Below, piece by piece: positions 1 to 8,179 of a DNA stretch of 64,000 nt (position 1 is its first letter; each line of letters opens with the position of its first letter). The stretch covers positions 103,695-167,694 of the forward strand of contig NZ_VEIO01000006.1 in NCBI RefSeq assembly GCF_007680605.1, read 5' to 3'. The stretch comes from Paenibacillus xylanexedens (lineage in GTDB: Bacteria > Bacillota > Bacilli > Paenibacillales > Paenibacillaceae). Under the pieces are notes generated by a model that was not told the DNA's origin, ran no database searches, and worked only from the letters and a program-made list of their open reading frames with translations. The position numbers and the translations under genes are program-made.

Positions 1-2
1 TG

Positions 3-383
3 GAGCTGAGCATTCCGGAGCAGGATGTGTTCGTTCGCGCCAACGAAGAGGCACTGGATCGCGTGCTGGACAACCTGATCACCAATGCGATGAAATATGG
101 CGCCGACGGCAAGGAGCTCGGAATAGCTATACTGAACAGAGAAGGAGAGCCCGTTACTGTGCAAGTATGGGACCGTGGCAAAGGTATCCCGGAACAGGAG
201 CACAGTCGTGTCTTTGAACGAATGTACACGCTGGAGGATTCCCGTAATCGGATGTATCAGGGTAGCGGTCTCGGTTTAACCATCACGAAGCGGCTCGTTG
301 AACGCATGGGTGGACGTATCGAAGTACAGAGCGTGCCACATCAGCGGACGGCTTTTTCTTTTACATTGGAAGAAATGTTGTAG
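3..383 (+). CDS. Sensor histidine kinase, C-terminal fragment (5' end outside window)
   Basis: The reading frame is open from the window edge, so the N-terminal sensor and dimerisation domains lie upstream. What remains is about 126 residues of a GHKL ATPase domain: an N box (NLITNAMKYG), a G1 box (DRGKGIP), an F box (FERMY) and a G2 box (GSGLGLTITKRL). This is the catalytic domain that phosphorylates the kinase's own histidine. It lies 193 bases before a BcrA-type ABC exporter on the same strand; kinases beside such exporters often sense cell-wall-active peptides, so a role in antibiotic-peptide response is inferred. Its response regulator would be upstream and cannot be seen. Confidence 0.93.
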   Translation, partial: ELSIPEQDVFVRANEEALDRVLDNLITNAMKYGADGKELGIAILNREGEPVTVQVWDRGKGIPEQEHSRVFERMYTLEDSRNRMYQGSGLGLTITKRLVERMGGRIEVQSVPHQRTAFSFTLEEML

Positions 384-576
384 AGCCGTAAAGACTTAAC
401 TATTCCAAGTTGCTGGTTATTCCTATACAGGTCAATTTTCCAATGAAGTGTCTGAACAAATCAGCACGCGTTCCAACTTAAGATTTTTGTAAGATTTGAT
501 TAATAAAAAAGCAGACTTTTTTCTTTACAATACAGACATAAGCACCCGAGCAGGGGACGTAAAGGAGAATGACCAG

Positions 577-1500
577 ATGAGTTATATAGCACGGACCATA
601 AATCTTACCAAGGTGTACGAAGGAACAGAGGTCGTATCTGGCGTTAACATGAATATTAAGCAAGGTGAAATCTATGGATTTTTAGGGCCAAACGGAGCAG
701 GGAAAACAACGTTAATGAAAATGTTAACCAACCTTGTTAAACCTACTGCGGGTGAGATCGAACTCTTTGGCGAAAAGCTAAACCCGGACTCTTACGAATT
801 ATTGAAACGAATGGGCAGTATTATCGAGTATCCCTTTTTCTATGACAAACTGTCAGCATGGGAAAATCTGGATCTTCACTGTGAGTATATGGGGTTCACG
901 AGCAAACAGGTGATTGGAAAATATATGGAAATGGTCGGTTTGAAGGATGCGGGCAAAAAACCTGTGAAGGACTTCTCTCTCGGTATGAAGCAACGTCTTG
1001 GGTTGGCTCGTGCGCTGATTACGACACCCGAGTTGTTAATTCTGGATGAACCGATCAATGGACTTGACCCGGTGGGGATCAAAGAGATGCGTGATCTCTT
1101 TAAACGATTGAGCACAGAATATCGCATTACGATGTTGATCTCCAGTCACATTCTGGGTGAAGTGGAGCAGGTTGCGGACACGATTGGTATCATTCATGAA
1201 GGAAGGCTTGTCGAAGAAGTATCCATGGAGAGTATTCGTGGCAGTCATACCGATTATATTGAAGTACAGGCTGCGGATCCTAAGAGGGCTGCATACGTCG
1301 TAGAACATTTGTTGCACCTGAGCAATTATAAGCTGTTCGATGAGAAGACGTTGCGTGTCTATGACCCAGATATAACGACTTCCGATCTTAACAGCAAGTT
1401 GGTTCAGCACGGGGTTGAGGTGGAGTCGATCTCTAAACGTTCGCACTCCCTGGAAGAGCACTTCATGGGTCTGATGAAAGGGGCTGATGACGTTGCTTAA
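577..1500 (+). CDS. ABC transporter ATP-binding protein, bacitracin/lantibiotic-export type (BcrA-like)
   Basis: A 307-residue nucleotide-binding subunit. Visible motifs in order: Walker A GPNGAGKTT, Q-loop region, signature FSLGMKQR and Walker B LLILDEP followed by the D-loop GLDP. The C-terminal about 90 residues are the extra domain typical of BcrA/NatA-like proteins. The start at 577 is chosen because AAAGGAG lies 9 bases upstream; an in-frame ATT/ATG-like extension upstream has no ribosome site. Its 3' end overlaps the permease gene by 14 bases, so the two are translationally coupled and form one exporter. With the kinase fragment upstream this looks like a peptide-antibiotic resistance or immunity module; the substrate is not determinable. 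Confidence 0.93.
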   Translation: MSYIARTINLTKVYEGTEVVSGVNMNIKQGEIYGFLGPNGAGKTTLMKMLTNLVKPTAGEIELFGEKLNPDSYELLKRMGSIIEYPFFYDKLSAWENLDLHCEYMGFTSKQVIGKYMEMVGLKDAGKKPVKDFSLGMKQRLGLARALITTPELLILDEPINGLDPVGIKEMRDLFKRLSTEYRITMLISSHILGEVEQVADTIGIIHEGRLVEEVSMESIRGSHTDYIEVQAADPKRAAYVVEHLLHLSNYKLFDEKTLRVYDPDITTSDLNSKLVQHGVEVESISKRSHSLEEHFMGLMKGADDVA

Positions 1501-2200
1501 ACTCATTCGTCTGGAATGGCGCAAGCATCGCTTTGCCCGGAATTTTGTGGGTGCAGGCATTGCCATTGTCAGCATTCTTCTATTTATGATTATGATCGGT
1601 TTTACAAATTTGGGGGCTGAAGATTATGCCTTGGCCGATTACCATGGGGCCTTTATGCTAATTGATACATTTTCCAGGGCCGTGTTTATTATATTTGCCG
1701 GTTCCTTGATATCCAAACTGATTATTAGCGAGTATAGGGATAAAACAATGAATGTAATGTTTACCTATCCGATCAAACGGCATAAAATCATTGGTGCAAA
1801 GTTAATGTTAGTGTTTGTGTTTACGTTTGCGATGATTATGTTTACGGACATTTTAATGGGTGCGCTCCTGCTAGTCGTAAATCAGTATTACGGTTTTATT
1901 ACCGAGCCGCTGGGACCAGCAGCTTTGGGACAGACCGTGCTGAAATATACCATCAGTTCCCTATCTGCCGCCGCCATGGCTCTGATTCCTCTATTCTTCG
2001 GTATGCGCAAGCATTCGGTGACGGCTACAATGGTTGCTTCCATTTTTCTTGTTCTCATCGTATGCTCCGGTTTTAGCGGTTCCAGTGGGCCTACCATGTC
2101 GGTCAATAACATCATCGTAATTCCGTTGACCTTGGGTGCAATCGGCTTATGGATCGCTACACGTTCCATGACACGGTTGGAAACCAAAGACTTGAATTAA
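1487..2200 (+). CDS. ABC-2 type permease, lantibiotic-immunity family
   Basis: A 237-residue integral membrane protein with about six hydrophobic segments; the first follows a short basic N-terminus (LIRLEWRKHRFARNF) as in many ABC-2 permeases. It overlaps the ATPase gene by 14 bases, the usual arrangement for coupled partners. The conserved loop KLIISEYRDKTMNVMFTYP between segments two and three is typical of the BcrB/SpaE/MutG group. Together with the ATPase it should export or expel a membrane-active peptide. No dedicated binding protein is adjacent. Confidence 0.9.
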   Translation: MTLLKLIRLEWRKHRFARNFVGAGIAIVSILLFMIMIGFTNLGAEDYALADYHGAFMLIDTFSRAVFIIFAGSLISKLIISEYRDKTMNVMFTYPIKRHKIIGAKLMLVFVFTFAMIMFTDILMGALLLVVNQYYGFITEPLGPAALGQTVLKYTISSLSAAAMALIPLFFGMRKHSVTATMVASIFLVLIVCSGFSGSSGPTMSVNNIIVIPLTLGAIGLWIATRSMTRLETKDLN

Positions 2201-2252
2201 GACATGATCTCTTTTGTGCTGAAAAGCATGCTACGTGTGGCCTCACATGCCA

Positions 2253-2281
2253 TTGACATCCGCTCGTACAAGGGATAGGAT
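2253..2281 (+). promoter_or_regulatory. Promoter for pdxK
   Basis: TTGACA (2253-2258), a 17-base spacer and TAGGAT (2276-2281). The ribosome site GAAGGAG follows at about 2299-2305. The same TAGGAT -10 form recurs at two other promoters in the window. Confidence 0.6.
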
Positions 2282-2317
2282 AGTGTCAACTGAAACACGA
2301 AGGAGAATAGAACGACC

Positions 2318-3130
2318 ATGACGATTCCGAAAACATTAACAATCGCTGGCTCGGATACGAGCGGTGGCGCAGGCATTCAAGCTGATTTGAAAACATTCCA
2401 GGAGCTGGGCGTATACGGCATGACCGTATTAACAACGGTTGTTTCCATGGAACCTGAGACATGGGATCACCAGGTCTTTCCTGTAGAATTAAATGTAGTT
2501 GAGGCTCAGCTTCGCACGGTGCTGGACGGGATTGGTTTTGACGCGATGAAAACGGGCATGCTCGGTTCAGTGGATATCATTGAGCTTGTTGCCAAACATA
2601 TTCGCCGTAGCGGTCTGCCGCAAATCGTTATCGATCCCGTTATGGTGTGCAAAGGTACGGATGAGGTGCTACAGCCGGAAAACACCGAAGCCATGATCGA
2701 ATTTTTGCTCCCGGGTGCGGATCTTGTAACACCTAATCTCTTCGAAGCTTCCCAACTGGCAAAGAGTGGCCCGATTCGTTCGAAAGAGCAGATGGAAGCT
2801 GCGGCAGCCACCATTCACGCGCATGGTGCCAAACATGTCCTGATTAAAGACCGCGGTGTAATTAACCCGGGTAAAGCCATGGATTTGCTCTATGACGGAA
2901 CCAATTACGATTGGTTCGAAGCTGATGTTGTCGGTTCCGGTTACACCCATGGTGCAGGATGCACAACATCTGCGGCTATTACTGCCGGGCTCGCTCGTGG
3001 ACTCTCCGTGAAAGAGGCTGTACGTGAAGGAAAAGCTTTTGTAACCAAAGCGATTGCTGGCGGGTTCCCGTTGAACCGCTTTGTTGGGCCTACTTTGCAC
3101 GTAGCCCATCGTTTGGAGCACCAACGTTAA
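2318..3130 (+). CDS. pdxK: Pyridoxine/pyridoxal/hydroxymethylpyrimidine kinase (PdxK, ThiD-like)
   Basis: A 270-residue ribokinase-fold kinase that phosphorylates pyridoxal-type B6 vitamers and, in this family, hydroxymethylpyrimidine. The N-terminus TIAGSDTSGGAGIQADLKT is the diagnostic substrate and ATP loop; PVMVCKG is at about residue 107-113 and the anion-hole motif THGAGCT near residue 210. From memory, the YTHGAGCT form and overall layout match Bacillus PdxK rather than classical ThiD, whose loop is usually GTGCT. It is a single-gene unit with its own promoter, between an exporter and a two-component system. Bifunctional ThiD activity cannot be excluded. Confidence 0.93.
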   Translation: MTIPKTLTIAGSDTSGGAGIQADLKTFQELGVYGMTVLTTVVSMEPETWDHQVFPVELNVVEAQLRTVLDGIGFDAMKTGMLGSVDIIELVAKHIRRSGLPQIVIDPVMVCKGTDEVLQPENTEAMIEFLLPGADLVTPNLFEASQLAKSGPIRSKEQMEAAAATIHAHGAKHVLIKDRGVINPGKAMDLLYDGTNYDWFEADVVGSGYTHGAGCTTSAAITAGLARGLSVKEAVREGKAFVTKAIAGGFPLNRFVGPTLHVAHRLEHQR

Positions 3131-3269
3131 TTTGCGTTTTGTATAAGTTTGTCCTCAATAGGACAGGTTGCATCAAAGCGATAATTTTGATAAGCATATC
3201 CCGAATTTCATCTCAGGAGCGGTCAACGAACAGCGTAGTATCTGTTGGCTGCTTCTTTTTTTGCGTATT

Positions 3270-3299
3270 TTGATAAAAAATAGTAACTTTTGGTATATG
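3270..3299 (+). promoter_or_regulatory. Possible promoter for the response regulator/kinase operon
   Basis: TTGATA (3270-3275), an 18-base spacer and TATATG (3294-3299). The region is very AT-rich, so other hexamer pairs could serve; weak call. Confidence 0.35.
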
Positions 3300-3421
3300 T
3301 TAATCGTATATATGATGGGGCTATTCCTGAATATAAATGGATTTATATGGATGAATCAGGACACATGAACGACACATGGAGCAGGTATGTTATCTATAGA
3401 AATAAAGAAGGAGAGTCGGTC

Positions 3422-4102
3422 ATGATCAGAACCGTGCTTCTGGTAGAAGACGAAAGCCGCATTCGTGAGATTGTGGCCGATTATTTTATAAAAGAACAAT
3501 GGAATGTAATTGAAGCCGAGGATGGCGTGCAGGCGCTGGAACAACTAGCTTTACATGAGGTAGACCTGGTCATTCTGGATGTATTGATGCCTGAAATGGA
3601 TGGATGGACATTATGCGGGCATATTCGCTCCACTTCTACCGTACCTATTATCATGCTCACCGCTAAGTCTGAGGATGATGATAAGATCCACGGGTTCCAA
3701 TTAGGTGTAGATGATTATGTTACGAAGCCGTTCAGCCCCCGGGTTCTGGTTGCACGGGCGGACACGTTGATGAAACGAGTGGAAGGTGCGATGGGGCGAG
3801 AGCAGGGTTTGATTCGCTTTGGCGATGTAACTCTCGACCCCTGGGCCAGACGTTTGGAGAGAAACGGGATTGAGCTGGATCTTGCGCCTAAAGAATATGA
3901 TCTGCTACTCTATCTGGCTCGCAATGCTGGCATTGTCTTATCCCGGGAAGCCATATTAAATCGGGTATGGGGATTCGATTTTGAAGGGGATTCCCGTGTG
4001 GTGGATACACATATCAAAAAGCTTCGTAGCAAACTGGGCGATGAAGCGAAGTGCATTCGTACTGTGATTGGTACGGGGTATCGTTTTGAGGCAGAAGCAT
4101 GA
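3422..4102 (+). CDS. OmpR-family DNA-binding response regulator
   Basis: 226 residues. The receiver domain has the acidic pocket (VED, residues 8-10), phospho-acceptor Asp53 in ILDVLMP and the conserved Lys in VTKPFSPR. A winged helix (Trans_reg_C) follows from about residue 130, ending TVIGTGYRFE. The start at 3422 is preceded by GAAGGAG 8-12 bases upstream. The stop overlaps the start of the kinase gene by four bases (ATGA), so both are translated as a pair. Target genes are unknown; pssA and the DedA gene lie downstream on the same strand. Confidence 0.95.
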   Translation: MIRTVLLVEDESRIREIVADYFIKEQWNVIEAEDGVQALEQLALHEVDLVILDVLMPEMDGWTLCGHIRSTSTVPIIMLTAKSEDDDKIHGFQLGVDDYVTKPFSPRVLVARADTLMKRVEGAMGREQGLIRFGDVTLDPWARRLERNGIELDLAPKEYDLLLYLARNAGIVLSREAILNRVWGFDFEGDSRVVDTHIKKLRSKLGDEAKCIRTVIGTGYRFEAEA

Positions 4103-5862
4103 GAAGAAATGGCGTAACGATGAAGCTGTTTCTGGTCATGGCCGGATTTGTGGTCCTGCTGTATGGGACAACGGTGCTTGCCCAACTGATCTGGTTCCCC
4201 GATTTCTACCAGCATCAGAAGGTTACCAGTATGAAAAAGAAACTGTCCAAGTTCGAACAGCAGTATTCGGCCAGTCGCTGGAGCGATTTGCAGCTTGCGA
4301 AGGAAACAGGCAGGTTCATGAGGCAAAATCAGTCCCATCTCGTCATTTTGACGAACACAGGCAAATTGGTGGATGATCCTTTTCACATCACGCTACTTCA
4401 GGAGGACGGCAAACGTGTGAAGGTGTCCTTGTCACTATTCATTAATAGTGAAAATGCAGGCTGGATCAGGTCTCATCTCAAATTTGGACAAAAGCTGACT
4501 GTAAAAGGGCCCTCCAGCGTTGAGGAGAAGCCGGAACCTATGGTGTACCCATTTAAAATTCAGGATGGAGCTTCTGCTGCATGGGGCACAGAAACTTTTC
4601 AGGAATCACTGCTACCCGTTCAGGAATGGACGGGGGTGCTAACGGAAGTTGTATTGCCTGACCTTGCTACGTGGAGTCAGAGGCAGGGGCTTCTCGTGCA
4701 GGCTCTCGAAAGTCGATTCCCCTTATCGTCAGACGATCAGCAGATGTTGTCTAACGGGAAGATGATTAATGAAGAGTGGATGGACAGCTGGAGTGGTGTT
4801 CGTAACGTCATTACGATTGCTCCCGTGCACCGTGCCGGAGCGGAGCAACAGTTGATTTTCTCACTGACTTCACTACAGGAGATGAGAGAAGCCAACGAGG
4901 CAACACGTTTATTTTACGGATACTTTGGTATAGGCGCGTTTGTACTGATTCTTTTGCTCGCACTGTTATTGTCCCGAATTATAACCAAGCCATTGCTCGC
5001 TCTAAATCATGTGGCGAAGAAGATGTCTACGCTCGATTTTACGGTGAAGTCTCCGATTCGGCGTAAGGACGAGATCGGTAGTCTTTCCGAAAGTCTCAAT
5101 GCCTTATCAGGCACATTAGGTAAAACATTGGAGGAACTCAAGCAAGCCAATGACCAGATGCGTACCGATATGGAGATGAAGCAGCAGATTGAACAGCGTC
5201 AGCGCAAATTTTTTGCCGATGCCTCTCATGAACTCAAGACACCGATCAGCATTATTAAGGGATATTCCGAAGGTCTGAAAGACGGTGTCAGTGAAAACAA
5301 GCGGGAGCGCTACATTGAGGTCATTGTTGACGAAGCGATCAAGATGGAAACAATGGTTGAGGAAATGCTGGATTTGGTCAGACTTGAATCTGCCGCGATT
5401 CAATTAAATACCGGAGCGATTGCTTTGGCTGATATGATTGAAGATATTGCTGGGCGCCTTGGGCCTCAGTTGAAAGATAAAGGACTTGAAGTGGTGCTTG
5501 TATCGACTACGGAGCAGACCATTGAAGGAGATCGAAGCAAGCTTGAGCAAGTATTTTACAATATCATGATGAATGCTATACGTCACGCGGTTCCGCAAAC
5601 CGATATAATGATTGAGATTAACAGACATGAAGGTTGTGTTCACGTTACAATCGAGAATAAAGGTGAACACATCGCGGAAGAGGAAAGGCAATATATATGG
5701 GAGAGGTTCTACCGTGTAGAGCGCTCGCGCAATCGTAAAATGGGAGGGACCGGGCTAGGCCTGGCCATTGCGAAACAGATCCTGGATCTGCACGGATGTG
5801 GTTATGGTGTGGAGAATACACCGGATGGCGTACGTTTTTATATTACATTTCCTAAAGCCTAG
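4099..5862 (+). CDS. Two-component sensor histidine kinase
   Basis: 587 residues. A transmembrane helix near residues 8-30, an extracytoplasmic domain of about 240 residues and a second helix near residues 272-293 are followed by a HAMP linker (RIITKPLLALNHV), a HisKA domain with His377 in FFADASHELKTP, and a GHKL ATPase with N box (NIMMNAIRHA), F box and G2 box (GGTGLGLAIAKQ). It overlaps the cognate regulator by four bases. The large external domain is not a family I recognise, so the stimulus is unknown; an envelope signal is inferred from topology and from the lipid genes that follow. Confidence 0.94.
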   Translation: MRRNGVTMKLFLVMAGFVVLLYGTTVLAQLIWFPDFYQHQKVTSMKKKLSKFEQQYSASRWSDLQLAKETGRFMRQNQSHLVILTNTGKLVDDPFHITLLQEDGKRVKVSLSLFINSENAGWIRSHLKFGQKLTVKGPSSVEEKPEPMVYPFKIQDGASAAWGTETFQESLLPVQEWTGVLTEVVLPDLATWSQRQGLLVQALESRFPLSSDDQQMLSNGKMINEEWMDSWSGVRNVITIAPVHRAGAEQQLIFSLTSLQEMREANEATRLFYGYFGIGAFVLILLLALLLSRIITKPLLALNHVAKKMSTLDFTVKSPIRRKDEIGSLSESLNALSGTLGKTLEELKQANDQMRTDMEMKQQIEQRQRKFFADASHELKTPISIIKGYSEGLKDGVSENKRERYIEVIVDEAIKMETMVEEMLDLVRLESAAIQLNTGAIALADMIEDIAGRLGPQLKDKGLEVVLVSTTEQTIEGDRSKLEQVFYNIMMNAIRHAVPQTDIMIEINRHEGCVHVTIENKGEHIAEEERQYIWERFYRVERSRNRKMGGTGLGLAIAKQILDLHGCGYGVENTPDGVRFYITFPKA

Positions 5863-5883
5863 TATGAAAGGAAGTTAAATTTT

Positions 5884-6429
5884 ATGAAGTCTTTACCATC
5901 CATTTTAACCTTGGGGAATTTAAGTTCGGGGATGCTTGCGGTCATTATGGCGATTCATGGGGAGTTTGCCTTGGCTGTGACGATGATATGGGTAGCGATG
6001 TTCTTTGATTTATTTGATGGTTATGCAGCACGCAAGCTTCATTGCGAAGGGGAATTTGGCAAGGCGCTGGATTCACTCGCTGATGTGGTTTCCTTCGGTA
6101 CAGCGCCTGTGCTGATCCTTTACCTGAATTCGATGACAGAAGTGGGTATGCTCGGTATGGCATTGACGGCCCTGTTCCCGGTGTGCGGAGCACTTCGTCT
6201 TGCGCGTTACAACTGCCAGAAAACACCGGTTAGCGGTTTTGTCGGCATGCCGATTACCTTTGCAGGTGGACTGATGTCCTTCTTCGCTCTATGGAGCCCT
6301 TATTTTAATCATGCTGTAGCATATCTTGTAATTGTGGTATTATCCGGTCTCATGGTTAGTCAAATCCGTTTCCCTTCATTGAAGCAAATACTGCCCTCTC
6401 ATGAGAAGGATATTGTGGAACCGAAATAA
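5884..6429 (+). CDS. pssA: CDP-diacylglycerol-serine O-phosphatidyltransferase
   Basis: 181 residues, the usual size for Gram-positive PssA. It makes phosphatidylserine, precursor of phosphatidylethanolamine, at the membrane. The CDP-alcohol phosphotransferase signature DG-x2-AR-x8-G-x3-D-x3-D is visible from residue 45 (FDGYAARK, then GKALDSLADVVSFG). About five hydrophobic segments follow. It starts 21 bases after the kinase gene with AAAGGAAG upstream, so it may be cotranscribed with the two-component system, and it is 15 bases ahead of a DedA gene. In Bacillus subtilis the order is pssA-ybfM-psd; no psd follows here. Confidence 0.93.
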   Translation: MKSLPSILTLGNLSSGMLAVIMAIHGEFALAVTMIWVAMFFDLFDGYAARKLHCEGEFGKALDSLADVVSFGTAPVLILYLNSMTEVGMLGMALTALFPVCGALRLARYNCQKTPVSGFVGMPITFAGGLMSFFALWSPYFNHAVAYLVIVVLSGLMVSQIRFPSLKQILPSHEKDIVEPK

Positions 6430-6444
6430 GGAGCGAGTCAAGTT

Positions 6445-6930
6445 ATGGAATTTGCTAAAGAAATTATTAGTCAATATGGGTATTTCGCAATATATGGTTT
6501 ACTCGCTCTTGGTGTTATTGGGCTACCCATTCCGGATGAGGTGTTGATGACCTTTGTCGGTTATCTCGCCTCGATATCCGTTCTGGATTATTCCGCATCC
6601 ATCGCTGTTTGCTTTGGCGGTGCGTTTACGGGAGGCATACTGAGTTATACGATTGGCCGAAAAGCCGGCAGGCCCCTGTTTGACAAGTACGGTAAATGGA
6701 TTGGGGTAAATGCCAAGCGATTTAGCAGGGTAGAAACGTGGTTTCTCAAATATGGGTCCTGGTCCGTTATTGTGGGTTACTTCATCCCAGGCGTGCGGAA
6801 TCTGATGTGCTGTTTCTCCGGCATGAGCCGCATGAGGATGGGGAGATATGCTGTTATTTCTGGAATCGGTGCATTTGTTTGGTGCGTTGTGTTTATCTCG
6901 ATTGGTTTCTATGTAGGTGTGTTAACCTAG
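6445..6930 (+). CDS. DedA-family membrane protein, YbfM/PetA-like
   Basis: 161 residues, short for DedA but like B. subtilis YbfM. Signature parts are GVIGLPIPDEVLM near residue 25 and the re-entrant-loop motif GYFIPGVRN near residue 112, with four to five hydrophobic stretches. DedA proteins move lipids across the cytoplasmic membrane; YbfM (PetA) has been reported to be needed for transbilayer distribution of phosphatidylethanolamine. The position 15 bases after pssA, as in B. subtilis, supports the same role. Substrate assignment rests on family and synteny only. Confidence 0.88.
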   Translation: MEFAKEIISQYGYFAIYGLLALGVIGLPIPDEVLMTFVGYLASISVLDYSASIAVCFGGAFTGGILSYTIGRKAGRPLFDKYGKWIGVNAKRFSRVETWFLKYGSWSVIVGYFIPGVRNLMCCFSGMSRMRMGRYAVISGIGAFVWCVVFISIGFYVGVLT

Positions 6931-7079
6931 ATGGTAGATGGACAAGCCTGATAGCAGAGGGAGAGACGGGCTACTGAAAGGGCACTTAGCAACAGTGGAG
7001 CCCCTGAGGGGGTACGCCGCGGCAACAACAAACGGTTGGGAAGCGATCCAGCAAAACTTATAAATACAACTTAGAATGG
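6931..7079 (+). ncRNA. Possible structured 3' UTR or small RNA after the DedA gene
   Basis: About 150 bases between the DedA stop and a terminator contain nested complementary blocks (GGGCT near 6974 with AGCCC near 6992, and CCCC-TGA-GGGG near 6995) and a GC-rich GCCGCGGC patch. It matches no riboswitch consensus I can recall, and no gene follows that it could control in cis. Low confidence. Confidence 0.2.
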
Positions 7080-7112
7080 AAGACCTCTTCGTGTGTAAGG
7101 TGGTCTTTTTTT
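7080..7112 (+). terminator. Rho-independent terminator after pssA/DedA operon
   Basis: AAGACC pairs with GGTCTT across a 16-base loop region, followed by a run of T. Confidence 0.7.
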
Positions 7113-7134
7113 GTTGTTACTATTCGAGATAACC

Positions 7135-7169
7135 AACCCAACCCAACCCAACCCAACCCAACCCAACCC
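7135..7169. repeat. AACCC pentanucleotide microsatellite, seven units
   Basis: Seven perfect consecutive AACCC units, flanked by an eighth truncated copy. It opens the gene-poor stretch that runs to 8179 and lies in no gene. Confidence 0.95.
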
Positions 7170-7384
7170 CTTACTTTAACAACTAAGGAGCCAGTCTGTT
7201 TTGCACATGGCACACATCTGATGACATCATTAATATAAAGGTGGAAACCAGAAACAGAACATAAACGTAATACGGCAGAAAGTTGAAGTCTCCATTAGAA
7301 ATCACAATTAGAAGTCCCCATTTAGAAGTTTCTAAAAACCTGCTAAAGTAGAGCCAATGAGATATAACACTCTTCCTGAAAATT

Positions 7385-7579
7385 CTAACGATCACAGTGG
7401 AGCTTATTTGCATGATTTTGAGTTGTTTGAAATTCTAACGATCACCAGGGAGCTTATTTCAGCAAAAACACGTAAAATATACCTGTTTCCACACCAAATG
7501 ATCGAAATAAGCTCTCCTGAGATCGTTAGAAAATAAAAAGGTAAGATATACGACAGATAGCGTCTCTGGTGATCGTTAG
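7385..7579. repeat. Symmetric cluster of four TAACGATC repeats with 50-bp phasing
   Basis: CTAACGATC occurs at 7385-7393 and 7435-7443; its inverse GATCGTTAG occurs at 7521-7529 and 7571-7579. Each pair is exactly 50 bp apart and both dyads share a centre at 7482. The first three copies continue into GAGCTTATTT after a 5-8 base variable segment; the fourth ends in a different sequence. A related set lies at 54392-54497. Confidence 0.9.
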
Positions 7580-7936
7580 AAAATTTCTGCTCATAGTTTC
7601 GCGCAAGACTACGGGCCGTTCCATCATCCACAGCAAAAAAAACGTTGAAACGATGTGTAGCTATCAGGGATGATGACTAACTGAGCCGCAATGGAATCAT
7701 ATTTAGATATGTAGATGTGTAAAGCAGGATATATAGAGCATTAATATCTCAGCACATTGCTAAGAAACGTTCACACATAATGTGACACATCTGAGACACA
7801 TCTAACATGACACAGGGGAGACTCATTCACTCATAAATTAGCCGCGAGTAAGTAATCATTAACAAAAACCTAGATACTCGATGCCAATCCACCTACCAGC
7901 TACTACGGATCAAATGCAATCGTTACACTACGGAAA
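7580..7936. other. Gene-free stretch
   Basis: No open frame with a ribosome site, no terminator and no recognised RNA. It is AT-rich and contains loosely repeated GACACATCT-like words around 7780-7810 but nothing I can assign. Confidence 0.5.
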
Positions 7937-8050
7937 AACGTGTGCCCAGCACGCCCAGCACCGCATTAAGGAACAACGTGTGCCAAGCACGCCCAGCACC
8001 GCATCAAGGAACAACGTGTGCCAACCCCGCCCAACCCCGCACCCTAACAA
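7937..8050. repeat. Three tandem 38-bp GC-rich repeats
   Basis: Units begin with AACGTGTGCC at 7937, 7975 and 8013. The second closely matches the first (GCCCAGCACCGCAT shared) and the third has diverged to CCAACCCCGC. The period is not a multiple of three, so it does not encode a repeated peptide. Confidence 0.85.
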
Positions 8051-8179
8051 CGTTGGCCATATGTGTCTAACCGCTATGCCACGAAGTCACGTTCACTATA
8101 TATGTGATACGCTAACAGTTCATCTTTGAGCTTCATCCGCCCAGCCGAGCCACATCCGAGCTATCCGCACACCACCCGT

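Noticed and set aside
7385..7579. CRISPR array
   Set aside because: Only two units per arm, the second arm is inverted, repeats are imperfect and there are no cas genes in the window.
7183..7631. Two minus-strand frames of 75-76 codons in the repeat cluster
   Set aside because: They run through the inverted repeats, lack ribosome sites and show no recognisable domain.
7881..8129. 82-codon frame across the 38-bp repeats
   Set aside because: No ribosome site, biased composition, and the 38-bp period shifts the frame so the peptide does not repeat.
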